From: Oscillospiraceae bacterium
Lineage (GTDB): Bacteria > Bacillota > Clostridia > Oscillospirales > SIG627
Direction: 5' to 3'
Length of the DNA stretch: 32,857 bases
NCBI GenBank assembly: GCA_015064635.1
Contig: SVRV01000005.1
Location: 1 to 32,857, forward strand
How positions within the stretch are numbered: position 1 is the stretch's first letter; each line of letters begins with the position of its first letter. Under the pieces are notes generated by a model that worked only from the letters and a program-made list of their open reading frames with translations, was not told the origin of the DNA and made no database searches. This document shows, in pieces, positions 22,115 to 30,004 of this stretch. Both the position numbers and the translations under genes were made by a program.

Positions 22115-23089
22115 ATGAAGGCAATGCTCATTGATGAAAACAAAAATCTTGTATGGTCGGATGTGCCCGACCCTGTCATAAAGGATGACGAGGTGCTGGT
22201 AAAGATTCATGCGGCGGCACTCAACCGTGCTGACCTACTTCAGCGTCAGGGAAAATATCCCTCCCCTCCCGGCTGTCCCGAATGGATGGGACTTGAAGTG
22301 GCAGGTATAATTGAGGCTGTGGGAAAAGATGTAACAAATTGGAATATTGGAGACAAGGTATGTGCTCTTCTCGGAGGTGGCGGATACGCAGAATATGTTG
22401 CCGTAAAGTATGACATGCTCATGCCCATACCCAATGGACTTACAATGGAGGAAGCGGCAGCTCTCCCCGAGGCATATGCTACCTCATATCTCAATCTCTT
22501 TATTGAAGGTCACCTTGAGGCGGGACAGACAGCCTTTATCCCCGCCGGTGCATCGGGACTTGCATCTGTTGCCATCCCTATGGCAAAGGCATTCGGAGCA
22601 AGGGTAATTACCTCGGTGTTATCCGATGAAATAGCAAAGAAAATTGAATGGCTGGGCGCTGATATTATAATCAACTCAACAAAGGAATGTGTCGAAGAAA
22701 TACTCAAGGCTGAAGAAGAAAATGGCACACCCGTCAACGTGTCAATGGACTGTCTCTCGGGAGAAACACTTGGAAAAAGTCTGCCATATATGGCACGAGG
22801 CGGTTATTGGATAGTAATATCCACCCTTGCCGGCACCGAGACCAATGTTCTTCTTCGTCCTCTTCTCACAAAGGGTTTACATCTTGTGGGAAGTATGCTG
22901 AGAAACAGAACTCCCGCCTTTAAGGCATATATACTCTCCCAGCTTGTGGAAAAGGTATGGCCGAAGATTGAAAGCGGAGAAATTAAGCCGTCGATTTATA
23001 AGGTGCTGCCTATGTCGGAAGCCCTTGAAGCACACGCCATACTTGAAAGAAGCGAAAATATCGGCAAGGTAGTTTTGAGGGTTTGCTGA
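22115..23089 (+). CDS. NAD(P)H:quinone oxidoreductase-type MDR (PIG3-like)
   Basis: A 324-residue zinc-free MDR enzyme of the quinone oxidoreductase/PIG3 type. The N-terminal GroES-like domain has the family pattern ALNRADLLQRQGKYPSPPG (about 35-53), the Rossmann domain begins AFIPAGASGLASVAIPMAKAFGA, and length fits the family (325-330). Such enzymes reduce quinones or alpha,beta-unsaturated carbonyls; the latter fits an operon that contains a dehydratase. The ATG follows the SDR stop by 1 bp and it is the last gene before a terminator. Confidence 0.88.
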   Translation: MKAMLIDENKNLVWSDVPDPVIKDDEVLVKIHAAALNRADLLQRQGKYPSPPGCPEWMGLEVAGIIEAVGKDVTNWNIGDKVCALLGGGGYAEYVAVKYDMLMPIPNGLTMEEAAALPEAYATSYLNLFIEGHLEAGQTAFIPAGASGLASVAIPMAKAFGARVITSVLSDEIAKKIEWLGADIIINSTKECVEEILKAEEENGTPVNVSMDCLSGETLGKSLPYMARGGYWIVISTLAGTETNVLLRPLLTKGLHLVGSMLRNRTPAFKAYILSQLVEKVWPKIESGEIKPSIYKVLPMSEALEAHAILERSENIGKVVLRVC

Positions 23090-23098
23090 TAAAAATAT

Positions 23099-23142
23099 AA
23101 GCCAAGGGCTTTCCCGATTTTACGGAATCCCTTGGCTTTTTT
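23099..23142. terminator. Shared terminator between operon end and OCD-family gene
   Basis: GCCAAGGG (23101-23108) pairs with CCCTTGGC (23129-23136), followed on the plus strand by six T residues; inner bases TTCC and GGAA can extend the stem with a small bulge. It ends the plus-strand operon and also lies just past the stop of the convergent minus-strand gene. Confidence 0.85.
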
Positions 23143-23143
23143 G

Positions 23144-24169
23144 TTATTCTTCCCAGAACGGAAGCTTTATTCCCTTGTCTGTTTCAAGTGCTTTTTTATA
23201 ACAACGTGTCGTTACCGCTATATCCATAATACCTGCGCCTACGGCGTTGAAGTAGATTATTTCGTCATCGTTTTCTCTCGCTGACTTTTCACCGCAAATG
23301 ATTTGTCCCAGCTCTGCGTGAAGCTGTTCATCCTTGAACAGTCCGTCACGCCACATGAGAGCAACGGTACTTATCATTCTGTGCTTAATTGATTCCCAGT
23401 AGTCAACCACAACCTTATCTGCAAGCTTCACGCAGTCATTATCAACCTCGTAGTCAGCCATGTTCATAACAAGAGCGCCCTTTTTAAGCCATTCACCCTT
23501 TATAAAAGGTTCGCTTGCAAGAGTAACACAGTCAATAATGTCGCTGTTTCTTGTTGCCGTCTCAATATCCTGCGTAACGATTATTTCAAGAGTAGGATAC
23601 TTTTCAAGTGTTGCCGCCTTAAAGCGCTCGGCATTTTCGGTACGGATATCATACACATAAAGCTTTTTTATTGTAGGACGGGCAATCATCGCCGCCTCAA
23701 GCTGTGTAGGTGCCTGTGCTCCCGCACCGCATATTGTCATCGCTTCAGCCGTGCTTTTCGCAAGATACTTAATTGCTACACCGCCCGACGCACCTGTGCG
23801 CATTGTACTTACCGCCGTTCCGTCGGCAACGCAAAGAGGTATCTTGGTATCAGGGTCGTTAAGTATAACCGTAACGCTTGCACGGGGAAGCCCTTTTTTG
23901 TAGTTCTGAGGTCCGCTTCCTATCCACTTGATACCCGCCATGTCATACTCTCCACCTATGTATCCGGGCATTGCATTGATGCGCCCGAGAGTGTTTTCGT
24001 CCTCTACGGTCTTTCCCCAACGCATTACGCATTTTCCGGGTGCAATAACGTCACCCTTGTTATTAATTGCATAAACCTTTTCAGCATCACTCATAGCCTC
24101 GTGCATATCAAGTACACCAAGCTCCTCCATTGCTTTGTTGTTTAAAAAAATTATATCTGCTTTGCTCAT
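23144..24169 (-). CDS. Ornithine cyclodeaminase/mu-crystallin family enzyme
   Basis: A 341-residue NAD(P)-binding enzyme of the OCD/mu-crystallin family, which includes ornithine cyclodeaminase, alanine dehydrogenase and imine (ketimine) reductases. R50, K81 (AGIKWIGS) and R124 (AVSTMRTGASGG) match substrate-binding positions, and GAGAQA (148-153) is the dinucleotide loop. Length is normal. GGAGGT precedes the ATG at 24169. It is a single gene divergent from a LysR regulator. Amino-acid or imino-acid redox chemistry is likely; which member of the family it is cannot be told from these motifs. Confidence 0.85.
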   Translation of the reverse strand: MSKADIIFLNNKAMEELGVLDMHEAMSDAEKVYAINNKGDVIAPGKCVMRWGKTVEDENTLGRINAMPGYIGGEYDMAGIKWIGSGPQNYKKGLPRASVTVILNDPDTKIPLCVADGTAVSTMRTGASGGVAIKYLAKSTAEAMTICGAGAQAPTQLEAAMIARPTIKKLYVYDIRTENAERFKAATLEKYPTLEIIVTQDIETATRNSDIIDCVTLASEPFIKGEWLKKGALVMNMADYEVDNDCVKLADKVVVDYWESIKHRMISTVALMWRDGLFKDEQLHAELGQIICGEKSARENDDEIIYFNAVGAGIMDIAVTTRCYKKALETDKGIKLPFWEE

Positions 24170-24197
24170 TTTTTACCTCCGTATATATATTACGGCT

Positions 24198-24226
24198 ATT
24201 ATATTACGCCTTCAGAGAATTGTAAA
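24198..24226 (-). promoter_or_regulatory. Promoter of the OCD-family gene
   Basis: TTTACA (24221-24226), a 17-bp spacer and TATAAT (24198-24203) on the minus strand. Confidence 0.75.
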
Positions 24227-24244
24227 TAATTTAGTAAGTTCCTC

Positions 24245-24273
24245 TTGCCAAACTTTCAAAAGTGTGGTAAAAT
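24245..24273 (+). promoter_or_regulatory. Promoter of the divergent LysR gene
   Basis: TTGCCA (24245-24250), a 17-bp spacer and TAAAAT (24268-24273) with an extended TGG just upstream. The predicted start (about 24280) leaves only a 13-nt leader. Confidence 0.7.
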
Positions 24274-24292
24274 CAAAAAAACGGAGGTGCTC

Positions 24293-25138
24293 ATGGAATT
24301 ACTTCAATTACAGTATTTTTTTGAAAGCGCAAAAAGTGAAAGCTTTGCCAAAACAGCCGAGGCTCACCTTGTACCGACCTCATCTGTATCGGGAGCGGTA
24401 AGAAGACTGGAGGGAGAGCTCGGATGCAAGCTTTTTGACAGGACGGCAAACAGAATAATTCTAAACAGCAACGGAAAACGGATGTACGAATCCCTTGAAA
24501 TTATATTCAATGAATTAAAAGGCGCTGTTAGTGAGCTTTCCACGGACTCTGAGGACACAAGAGAGATAAAAATGCTTGTCCGAGCCATGAGAAGCGACAT
24601 AACAAATACAATAATAGAATATAAAGCCAAATTTCCGAGAGCTAAATTCAAAATCAGCTTCGATTTCACTGAAAGAGATTTTGAAAAATATGATATTATC
24701 ATTGATGAAAGGTCAAACACATATCCAAAGCATGAAAGCTTTGAGCTTTACAGAATGAAACTTTGCATGACAGTTCATGCCAACTCACCTCTTGTTACAA
24801 AGCACCTGCATCTCAAGGAGCTTGAAAGCGAAAGCTTTGTTTCTTTGGGGGAGCAAAGCAATATGCACAGGATATTGATAAAGGCATGTAAGCAAGCGGG
24901 TTTTATTCCTGAAATTGCAATTTTATGTAATGACATAAAGTGCTATGAACGGCTGATAGAGTCGGGAATGGGAATAGGGCTCGAAAGAAAAAGAAAAGAT
25001 ACCGCAAGAAAAATACGGTATCTTAATGTTATGGATTTTGATGAGGAATACACGGTTTTTGCATATTACAAGCAAAACGCATACTACGGAAACGTGGGAC
25101 ATTTTTTGGATTTTTTAAGGAATAAGAGTCTTTCTTAA
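24293..25138 (+). CDS. LysR-family regulator of the OCD-family gene
   Basis: A 281-residue LysR-type regulator: winged helix-turn-helix at about 1-60 (LLQLQYFFESAKSESFAKTAEAHLVPTSSVSGAVRRLEGELG) and an effector-binding domain after about 90. ATG 24293 is chosen because cGGAGGTG lies 3 nt upstream; 16 extra codons upstream would start inside the promoter. It is divergent from the OCD-family gene and presumably regulates it in response to an amino acid. Its 3' end overlaps the convergent HAD gene by 24 bp. Confidence 0.92.
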   Translation: MELLQLQYFFESAKSESFAKTAEAHLVPTSSVSGAVRRLEGELGCKLFDRTANRIILNSNGKRMYESLEIIFNELKGAVSELSTDSEDTREIKMLVRAMRSDITNTIIEYKAKFPRAKFKISFDFTERDFEKYDIIIDERSNTYPKHESFELYRMKLCMTVHANSPLVTKHLHLKELESESFVSLGEQSNMHRILIKACKQAGFIPEIAILCNDIKCYERLIESGMGIGLERKRKDTARKIRYLNVMDFDEEYTVFAYYKQNAYYGNVGHFLDFLRNKSLS

Positions 25139-25717
25139 TTTATCCGCATCTCCGTCAAAGAGATATCCTTTTATACCCGCCAATAAAGCGCCTTCAATAT
25201 TACGCGATGTGTCATCTATGAAGATACAATCACTTGAATCAAGGCTGTACTTATCAAGAAAATACTCAAATATCCTCTTATCCGGCTTTGCAAGCTTTAC
25301 CTCCCCTGAAAAAACAAGCCCGTCAAAAAGAGAAAGTGTTTTTTCGATGTGGGGGTAGCTTTGCCATGTTTTAGCAAATCTATCGGATATATTTGATATA
25401 AGATATATCTTCTTGCCATCTTTTTTTAAGTCACATATGAGGTCATGCATCCCATCAACGGGCGGCATATTCTTTATCCACGAATCAAATACAAGACAGG
25501 CTTTTTCTTGAAGTCTTTCAGGCAATCTCTTGCAGATTGCCTCTTTTACTTCCTCTTCCGCAATGCTTCCGTCGTCCAGTCTGTCCCAGTAAAGGCGGTC
25601 GTAAACCGTGTCACTGACAAGCCTTAAATCGTCACCTTCAATTCCGCAAGCGGCTGTGAGGTTATCATTATTAAAAAGAAACAAGACGTTTCCGAGGTCA
25701 AAAACAATATTTTTCAT
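25115..25717 (-). CDS. HAD-superfamily phosphatase (YihX-like)
   Basis: A 200-residue HAD subfamily IA hydrolase resembling the sugar-phosphatase YihX. Motif I is VFDLGNV with nucleophile D7, motif II is the Ser in YLISNISDR (about 105-113), motif III is the Lys in KLAKPDKRIF (about 142-151), and motif IV is FIDDTSRNIEGA (about 166-177). It probably removes phosphate from a small sugar or nucleotide. ATG 25717 has GGAG 6 nt upstream; the in-frame GTG two codons earlier is too near that site. It has its own promoter, while its end overlaps the LysR gene. Confidence 0.88.
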   Translation of the reverse strand: MKNIVFDLGNVLFLFNNDNLTAACGIEGDDLRLVSDTVYDRLYWDRLDDGSIAEEEVKEAICKRLPERLQEKACLVFDSWIKNMPPVDGMHDLICDLKKDGKKIYLISNISDRFAKTWQSYPHIEKTLSLFDGLVFSGEVKLAKPDKRIFEYFLDKYSLDSSDCIFIDDTSRNIEGALLAGIKGYLFDGDADKLRKTLIP

Positions 25718-25745
25718 AAGCACTCCATCTTTAATTTATGTGCCT

Positions 25746-25774
25746 ATTATAAATAAAAACTTTTAAAAAGTCAA
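25746..25774 (-). promoter_or_regulatory. Promoter of the HAD gene
   Basis: TTGACT (25769-25774), a 17-bp spacer and TATAAT (25746-25751) on the minus strand. The spacer holds a small A/T inverted repeat (ACTTTT/AAAAGT), which could act as a weak terminator for the operon ending at 25780. Confidence 0.8.
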
Positions 25775-25779
25775 GTGTG

Positions 25780-26778
25780 TTATCTGTAAGAATATATCTT
25801 TTCAATAAGTGCAAGTGCACGTCTGCCCTCTTTACCGTCTATGAAAAGCGGCTCCTTGCCATGTACGGCGTTGATAAGATTTTGAAGCTGTACTCCGTGG
25901 AATGAAGTATCCATAACAGTATGGTCGGCGGATGCTCCTCTTTTTTCAACGTTTCCGTCAATAAGTGTTTCATTGCCCACAACAAATCGCTCAATTCTTC
26001 CTTCGGAAAGAATAAGACAACCCTTTGTGCCTATTATTTCAATACGACGGTTAAATCCGGGGTATGCACAGGTGGAAGCATGAAGTGTACCTGTTGCACC
26101 GTTTTTAAAATCCAACAAAGCAACAACAGTATCCTCAACCTCTATTTTATGATACGAGGTCTTAACATTGGCAGAGCGCACATCGGCATCCCCCACAATA
26201 TAAAGCAGCATATCAACTCCGTGTATACCTTGATTTATGAGCGCTCCCCCGCCATCGTGCTTGAAGGTTCCTCTCCAGTTAGAGGAGGCATAATATTCGG
26301 GGTCTCGCCAATATTTCATGGAAAGGTCACAGAACACAAGGTCACCCAGCACACCACTGTCAACAATCTCCTTCGCGCGCCTGACATCGGGAACAAAGCG
26401 ATTCTGGAACACTACCGTGAGCAGAGTATCTGACTCGCTTGCCGCCTTAATTATTTTGTCGGCATCGGCAGTATTCAAAGCCATGGGCTTTTCCAAAACC
26501 ACATGCTTACCGCTTTTTAAAGCCTTCATCGCCTGCTCTGCATGATATCCGCTGGGAGTACATATACAAACCGCATCTATATCACCGCACGCGAGCATGC
26601 TGTCATAATCGACATATGATACAGCCCCATACTTTTCAGCAAAGTCAGCAGCTCTTCCGTAATCAACATCAGCAACGGCTACAAGCTTTGCCTCACTCAT
26701 ATTCTTTATAGCCTCGGCATGAAAGCCTGCGGCAAGTCCTGTGCCGAGAACGCCAAACTTAAACATTTTCTGTTCCAT
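25780..26778 (-). CDS. Gfo/Idh/MocA-family oxidoreductase (third copy)
   Basis: A 332-residue dehydrogenase with the Rossmann loop VLGTGLAAGFHA (10-21), EKP at 96-98, and the active-site pattern NQGIHGVDM with H186 and D189. Compared with the other two copies it is closest to the typical family. The start used is ATG 26778 (MEQKMFKFG), with GGAAGG about 4 nt upstream; ATG 26766 is an alternative, and both overlap the end of the aminotransferase gene (by 20 or 8 bp). It is the last gene of the amidohydrolase-aminotransferase operon. Together with a DegT-type transaminase it is reminiscent of 3-keto-sugar or aminocyclitol formation or breakdown, where an alcohol is oxidised and then transaminated. 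Confidence 0.88.
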   Translation of the reverse strand: MEQKMFKFGVLGTGLAAGFHAEAIKNMSEAKLVAVADVDYGRAADFAEKYGAVSYVDYDSMLACGDIDAVCICTPSGYHAEQAMKALKSGKHVVLEKPMALNTADADKIIKAASESDTLLTVVFQNRFVPDVRRAKEIVDSGVLGDLVFCDLSMKYWRDPEYYASSNWRGTFKHDGGGALINQGIHGVDMLLYIVGDADVRSANVKTSYHKIEVEDTVVALLDFKNGATGTLHASTCAYPGFNRRIEIIGTKGCLILSEGRIERFVVGNETLIDGNVEKRGASADHTVMDTSFHGVQLQNLINAVHGKEPLFIDGKEGRRALALIEKIYSYR

Positions 26779-28078
26779 ACCACCTTCCGCCTTGCTTTTT
26801 GTCCAAGTCTCCGTCAACAAGCTGCTCATGGTTTTCTATTACCTTTCTGAAGGCTTTTGCATGGAGCTCAATCATCTCCTTGTCAAAATGCTTAAACCAA
26901 GGTGCAGAGAAGCAGAGCTTATCCTCGGAGGGCTTACACTTGCTGTCGTCAAGTCTCACATCACGGTCATTGTACTCGATTCGTGAGGGCTTACCAGAAT
27001 TTCTCAAATCAAAGTCCTTAAAGAAGGGGTGCGTATGGAGACAGAAGTTTCCACCGTCCCATGTTCCAACCCCCTCAGCCCTTACAGCCTCACAAAAGCG
27101 TTTTACCGACAGACCGTGAAGCTCTTCCGGAATGTATAAGCAATGAGGAGAATACCAACCAGCCATATTTGAACCTGTACTCTCATCAACTCTCAATGGA
27201 CGAATTCCGGGAAGTCCGTCGAGAAGATCCCAAAAATAGTTCATTGATTTTCTTATCTCCGTACAGCGCTCATCGTAATACTTGAGCTGAACTCTTGCAA
27301 GAGCGGAGCAAAGCTGATTTGCACGTCCCTTGATACCGCCAAGAGCAATATGTGCAAAGGGCATCAGGTCATCGCTTTCCTTTATGTAGTTCTTGTTGTT
27401 TCTTTCGTAATGTCCAAACGCCATGGCTCTTTCATATATCTTTGTATCATTGGTTACAAGAATACCAAGCTCACCTGCAGCAAAGGACTTACCGCTCATA
27501 AGTGACATTGCGGCTACATCTCCGAATGTACCTACCTTCTTACCCTTATAAAGACCGCCCTGGGCGTGAGACACATCCTCAATGACCTTAAGACCATATT
27601 TTTTTGCAATGGGCATTATTCTGTCCATATCAGCGGGATAAGCAAAATAATGAACTACCATAATAGCCTTTGTGCGTGGCGTGATACACCTCTCTATGTC
27701 ATCGGGGTCCATGCTGAGGTTATCGTCTATATTACAAAATACTGCTGATGCGCCAAAGTTTATCGCTTGAGAAACGCTTCCCCAATAGGTTTTTGTGGGA
27801 CAGATTATCTCATCGCCCTTGCCAAGTCCGATACCAAACATAGCAGACGTCAGCGCTGCTGTACCGTTACAGTATGCAATTGCATATTTTGTACCCTGCC
27901 ATGCCGCAAATTCCTCTTGGAATTTTTCTGTTATATCGGTACCCGAAAACTTATTGTTGCGGATAACATCAAGTGCCGCCTCCTCGTCCTCTTTGCCCAT
28001 TATAGGCCATTTAAAAAGGTCCTCCGGAGCTTTTTTATTCATAGCGGGTGTGCCGCCAAGTATAGCTAACTTTTCCAT
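26759..28078 (-). CDS. DegT/DnrJ/EryC1/StrS-family PLP aminotransferase
   Basis: A 439-residue PLP enzyme of the sugar and aminocyclitol aminotransferase family. NGTAAL (71-76) binds the cofactor phosphate, EDVSHAQG (167-174) supplies the cofactor-stacking and D168 contacts, and SGKSFAAGELG (195-205) holds the catalytic lysine K197, so it is a true aminotransferase rather than a lysine-less dehydratase. The family usually transfers an amino group to keto-sugars or keto-cyclitols. AAGGAG precedes the ATG; the gap to the amidohydrolase is 10 bp. No sugar-nucleotide or antibiotic biosynthesis genes lie around it, so a catabolic use is plausible. Confidence 0.9.
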   Translation of the reverse strand: MEKLAILGGTPAMNKKAPEDLFKWPIMGKEDEEAALDVIRNNKFSGTDITEKFQEEFAAWQGTKYAIAYCNGTAALTSAMFGIGLGKGDEIICPTKTYWGSVSQAINFGASAVFCNIDDNLSMDPDDIERCITPRTKAIMVVHYFAYPADMDRIMPIAKKYGLKVIEDVSHAQGGLYKGKKVGTFGDVAAMSLMSGKSFAAGELGILVTNDTKIYERAMAFGHYERNNKNYIKESDDLMPFAHIALGGIKGRANQLCSALARVQLKYYDERCTEIRKSMNYFWDLLDGLPGIRPLRVDESTGSNMAGWYSPHCLYIPEELHGLSVKRFCEAVRAEGVGTWDGGNFCLHTHPFFKDFDLRNSGKPSRIEYNDRDVRLDDSKCKPSEDKLCFSAPWFKHFDKEMIELHAKAFRKVIENHEQLVDGDLDKKQGGRWYGTENV

Positions 28079-28088
28079 TTTTATCTCC

Positions 28089-28985
28089 TTACAGCTTTAA
28101 TAAGCTTACTGCGTTATCTCTTACAATCTTTTTATATGTACCCTCACTAACCGCTTTTTCCGCCATCATTTTATCAAGGAAGTCAGAAAACTCATACTGG
28201 TGAGTGTTCGTTGTAGCACATATATCACAGCCGTAGAGTATTCTGTCAGAAAATTCCTCAAAGAAGCGGTAACAGTAATCGGGGTCACGCATCATTGCAT
28301 TTGCACCGCTGCCTGCCGAAAGGTCACAGTAAAGGTTTGGATACTCACGGAGAAGGTGGGCTATTCTTCCGTCACTGACCCTTCCCTTTGGATATGTATT
28401 TCTTATTTCATCGGTGTTGTCTCCCGATATTTCACTCCAAAAGCATTGGGAGTGTCCGATAAGTTTAAGGTTCGGGTGCTTCTTCAACATACTCTCAATT
28501 CTTGGAAGTCCAAGCTCGTCAACGATACCGTAACCAAAGTCAAATTTCGGCGAAATGTGTATCAACACGGGAAGGTCAAGCTCCTCGGCATAGGAATAAA
28601 GGTTATCAAGCTTTGGGTCATCAGCGTAAATCTGACAGGTTATCTCACCGATTCCCTTTGCTCCCATGTTTTTATAAAAAGAAAGAATTTCGCCAAAATC
28701 AGTCTTATCATCGTTCTGCATAGCTCTGGGATCAACATTGCAAAACCACAAGAATCTGTCTGGATATTTATCGGCAACATACTTTATAGCCTCGCTGGTC
28801 ATAGGAGTGAGCTGTCCCTCTGCGGCAGAAATGGGTAAAAGCACACCCTTTTCTACATTTATTTCGTCGTATATTTTTATTACCTCTTCACCCGAGCAAA
28901 AACGCCCGCCCCATTTAAATGGCGGTGCATATTCGGGAAATGCCGTGACATGTGCATGTATGTCTATCCGCTTTATATCTTTCAT
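28089..28985 (-). CDS. Amidohydrolase-2-type metal hydrolase/decarboxylase
   Basis: A 298-residue TIM-barrel protein of the Amidohydro_2 branch (lactonases and nonoxidative decarboxylases). Metal-binding residues seen are HAH (10-12), H in LPVLIHISP (about 146), H in KLIGHSQ (about 176), and D in LYGCDIC (about 249). It has no signal peptide. GGAGGAA lies 7 nt before the ATG, and it is the first gene of an operon with the DegT aminotransferase and a Gfo/Idh/MocA dehydrogenase. A sugar-lactone hydrolase or a decarboxylase would fit; substrate unknown. Confidence 0.85.
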   Translation of the reverse strand: MKDIKRIDIHAHVTAFPEYAPPFKWGGRFCSGEEVIKIYDEINVEKGVLLPISAAEGQLTPMTSEAIKYVADKYPDRFLWFCNVDPRAMQNDDKTDFGEILSFYKNMGAKGIGEITCQIYADDPKLDNLYSYAEELDLPVLIHISPKFDFGYGIVDELGLPRIESMLKKHPNLKLIGHSQCFWSEISGDNTDEIRNTYPKGRVSDGRIAHLLREYPNLYCDLSAGSGANAMMRDPDYCYRFFEEFSDRILYGCDICATTNTHQYEFSDFLDKMMAEKAVSEGTYKKIVRDNAVSLLKL

Positions 28986-29014
28986 TTTACATTCCTCCGT
29001 ATAAGTTTGAGTAT

Positions 29015-29043
29015 ATTATATTTTATACAAAGAAAAAAATCAA
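29015..29043 (-). promoter_or_regulatory. Promoter of the amidohydrolase-aminotransferase operon
   Basis: TTGATT (29038-29043), a 17-bp spacer and TATAAT (29015-29020) on the minus strand. The -35 box is part of the terminator stem of the upstream AraC gene. Confidence 0.75.
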
Positions 29044-29061
29044 TGCACTGCATTGATTTTT
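29035..29061 (-). terminator. Terminator of the AraC gene, overlapping its stop codon
   Basis: AAAAATCAATGCA (29035-29047) and its exact complement (29049-29061) form a 13-bp hairpin, with seven T residues after it on the minus strand. The stem includes the first bases of the stop codon of the AraC gene ending at 29060. Confidence 0.8.
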
Positions 29062-29923
29062 ATTTGGACAATATTGCTCGGTTTTTAAGAGGAGACACTC
29101 CATATTTCTTTTTATAGCATCTGCTGAAATATGCGGGATCATCAAATCCACAGCACCGTGACACATCAGCTACTGTTTTATCGGTGCTCTTCAGCATTAC
29201 ATCCGCAATCTGGAGTCGGTACTCATTGCGATACTCAACTGCTGACATGCCGGTGGACTCCTTGAAGATTCGGCAAAAATGATACTTGCTTACATTACAC
29301 GCCCGGGCCAGTTCCTCTATGGAATGCTCTGCCGTGCTGTCCAGTCTTATCATGCGGATAGCAGGATAAATCACCTGATAGCAGCGTACCCCTTTATCAT
29401 CGGGATAATTCAGCAAACGGCTATCCTTATAGTCACGAAGCAGCAAAGAAAACAGCTCAAGTACTATCCCACGAACCACGTTTTCGTAGTATTCACCGCC
29501 TTCTGCAGTCTCCAATACCGCATCACGCACCAATCTTGCTATGCGCTCGTTGTTTTTTATAAGAGTGGTTATTCTTGTTCTTTGGTGAATAAAAATGTAT
29601 CTCAAATCCATAAAGGCATTATTTTCGCCGCCAAAAAAATCAAGTCCTATCATGAGAATATGATATCTGCCCTTTTCCTCGGCATTGCTCACGGTTGAAT
29701 GAAATTCATAAGGGTTTATGACAACCACATCCCCCGGACACGCAACAATATTCTCTGTCCCAACGCAAAGAGTCGAGCTTCCCTCATAAAAATATTTTAT
29801 TTCGATATCCTCATGAAACACCTTGGAAAAATCGTTAATGCTGTCCACTGCAGATGTGCGGCAAGGCACAGCCTTTATTTTTAAAAGGCTGTTATCAAAT
29901 ATTATGTCATCGTATTGCGGCAT
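29060..29923 (-). CDS. AraC-family regulator
   Basis: A 287-residue regulator with a cupin domain at about 25-100 (EDIEIKYFYEGSSTLCVGTENIVACPGDVVVINPYEFHS) and a double helix-turn-helix at about 190-284 (IEELARACNVSKYHFCRIFKESTGMS and VADVSRCCGFDDPAYFSRCYKKKYGVSPLKNR). ATG 29923 has AGAGGTGATT upstream; ten further in-frame codons would start inside the promoter. It lies upstream of, and in line with, the amidohydrolase-aminotransferase operon, separated by a terminator and a fresh promoter, and probably activates that operon. Ligand unknown. Confidence 0.9.
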   Translation of the reverse strand: MPQYDDIIFDNSLLKIKAVPCRTSAVDSINDFSKVFHEDIEIKYFYEGSSTLCVGTENIVACPGDVVVINPYEFHSTVSNAEEKGRYHILMIGLDFFGGENNAFMDLRYIFIHQRTRITTLIKNNERIARLVRDAVLETAEGGEYYENVVRGIVLELFSLLLRDYKDSRLLNYPDDKGVRCYQVIYPAIRMIRLDSTAEHSIEELARACNVSKYHFCRIFKESTGMSAVEYRNEYRLQIADVMLKSTDKTVADVSRCCGFDDPAYFSRCYKKKYGVSPLKNRAILSK

Positions 29924-29941
29924 ACAATCACCTCTTACTGG

Positions 29942-29970
29942 AGTATACATCAATTTTGTCCAAAAGTCAA
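29942..29970 (-). promoter_or_regulatory. Promoter of the AraC gene at 29923
   Basis: TTGACT (29965-29970), a 17-bp spacer and TATACT (29942-29947) on the minus strand. The spacer contains TTTTG-GA-CAAAA, a short palindrome that may be an operator. The leader is only about 12 nt. The -35 box directly follows the terminator at 29975-29998. Confidence 0.75.
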
Positions 29971-29974
29971 GAAA

Positions 29975-29998
29975 GCGGGAGGAACAAATTCCTCCCGC
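29975..29998 (-). terminator. Terminator of the sigma factor operon
   Basis: GCGGGAGGAA (29975-29984) and TTCCTCCCGC (29989-29998) form a GC-rich 10-bp stem with a CAAA loop, followed on the minus strand by a T-rich stretch. It lies 7 bp past the membrane protein gene. Confidence 0.88.
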
Positions 29999-30004
29999 AG
30001 GTTT

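Noticed and set aside
28200-28838. A 212-codon plus-strand frame opposite the amidohydrolase
   Set aside because: The opposite strand carries a motif-rich enzyme with metal ligands; the frame is a shadow without recognisable features.
29279-29698. A 139-codon plus-strand frame opposite the AraC gene
   Set aside because: It lies entirely within a clear AraC gene and has no start signals.
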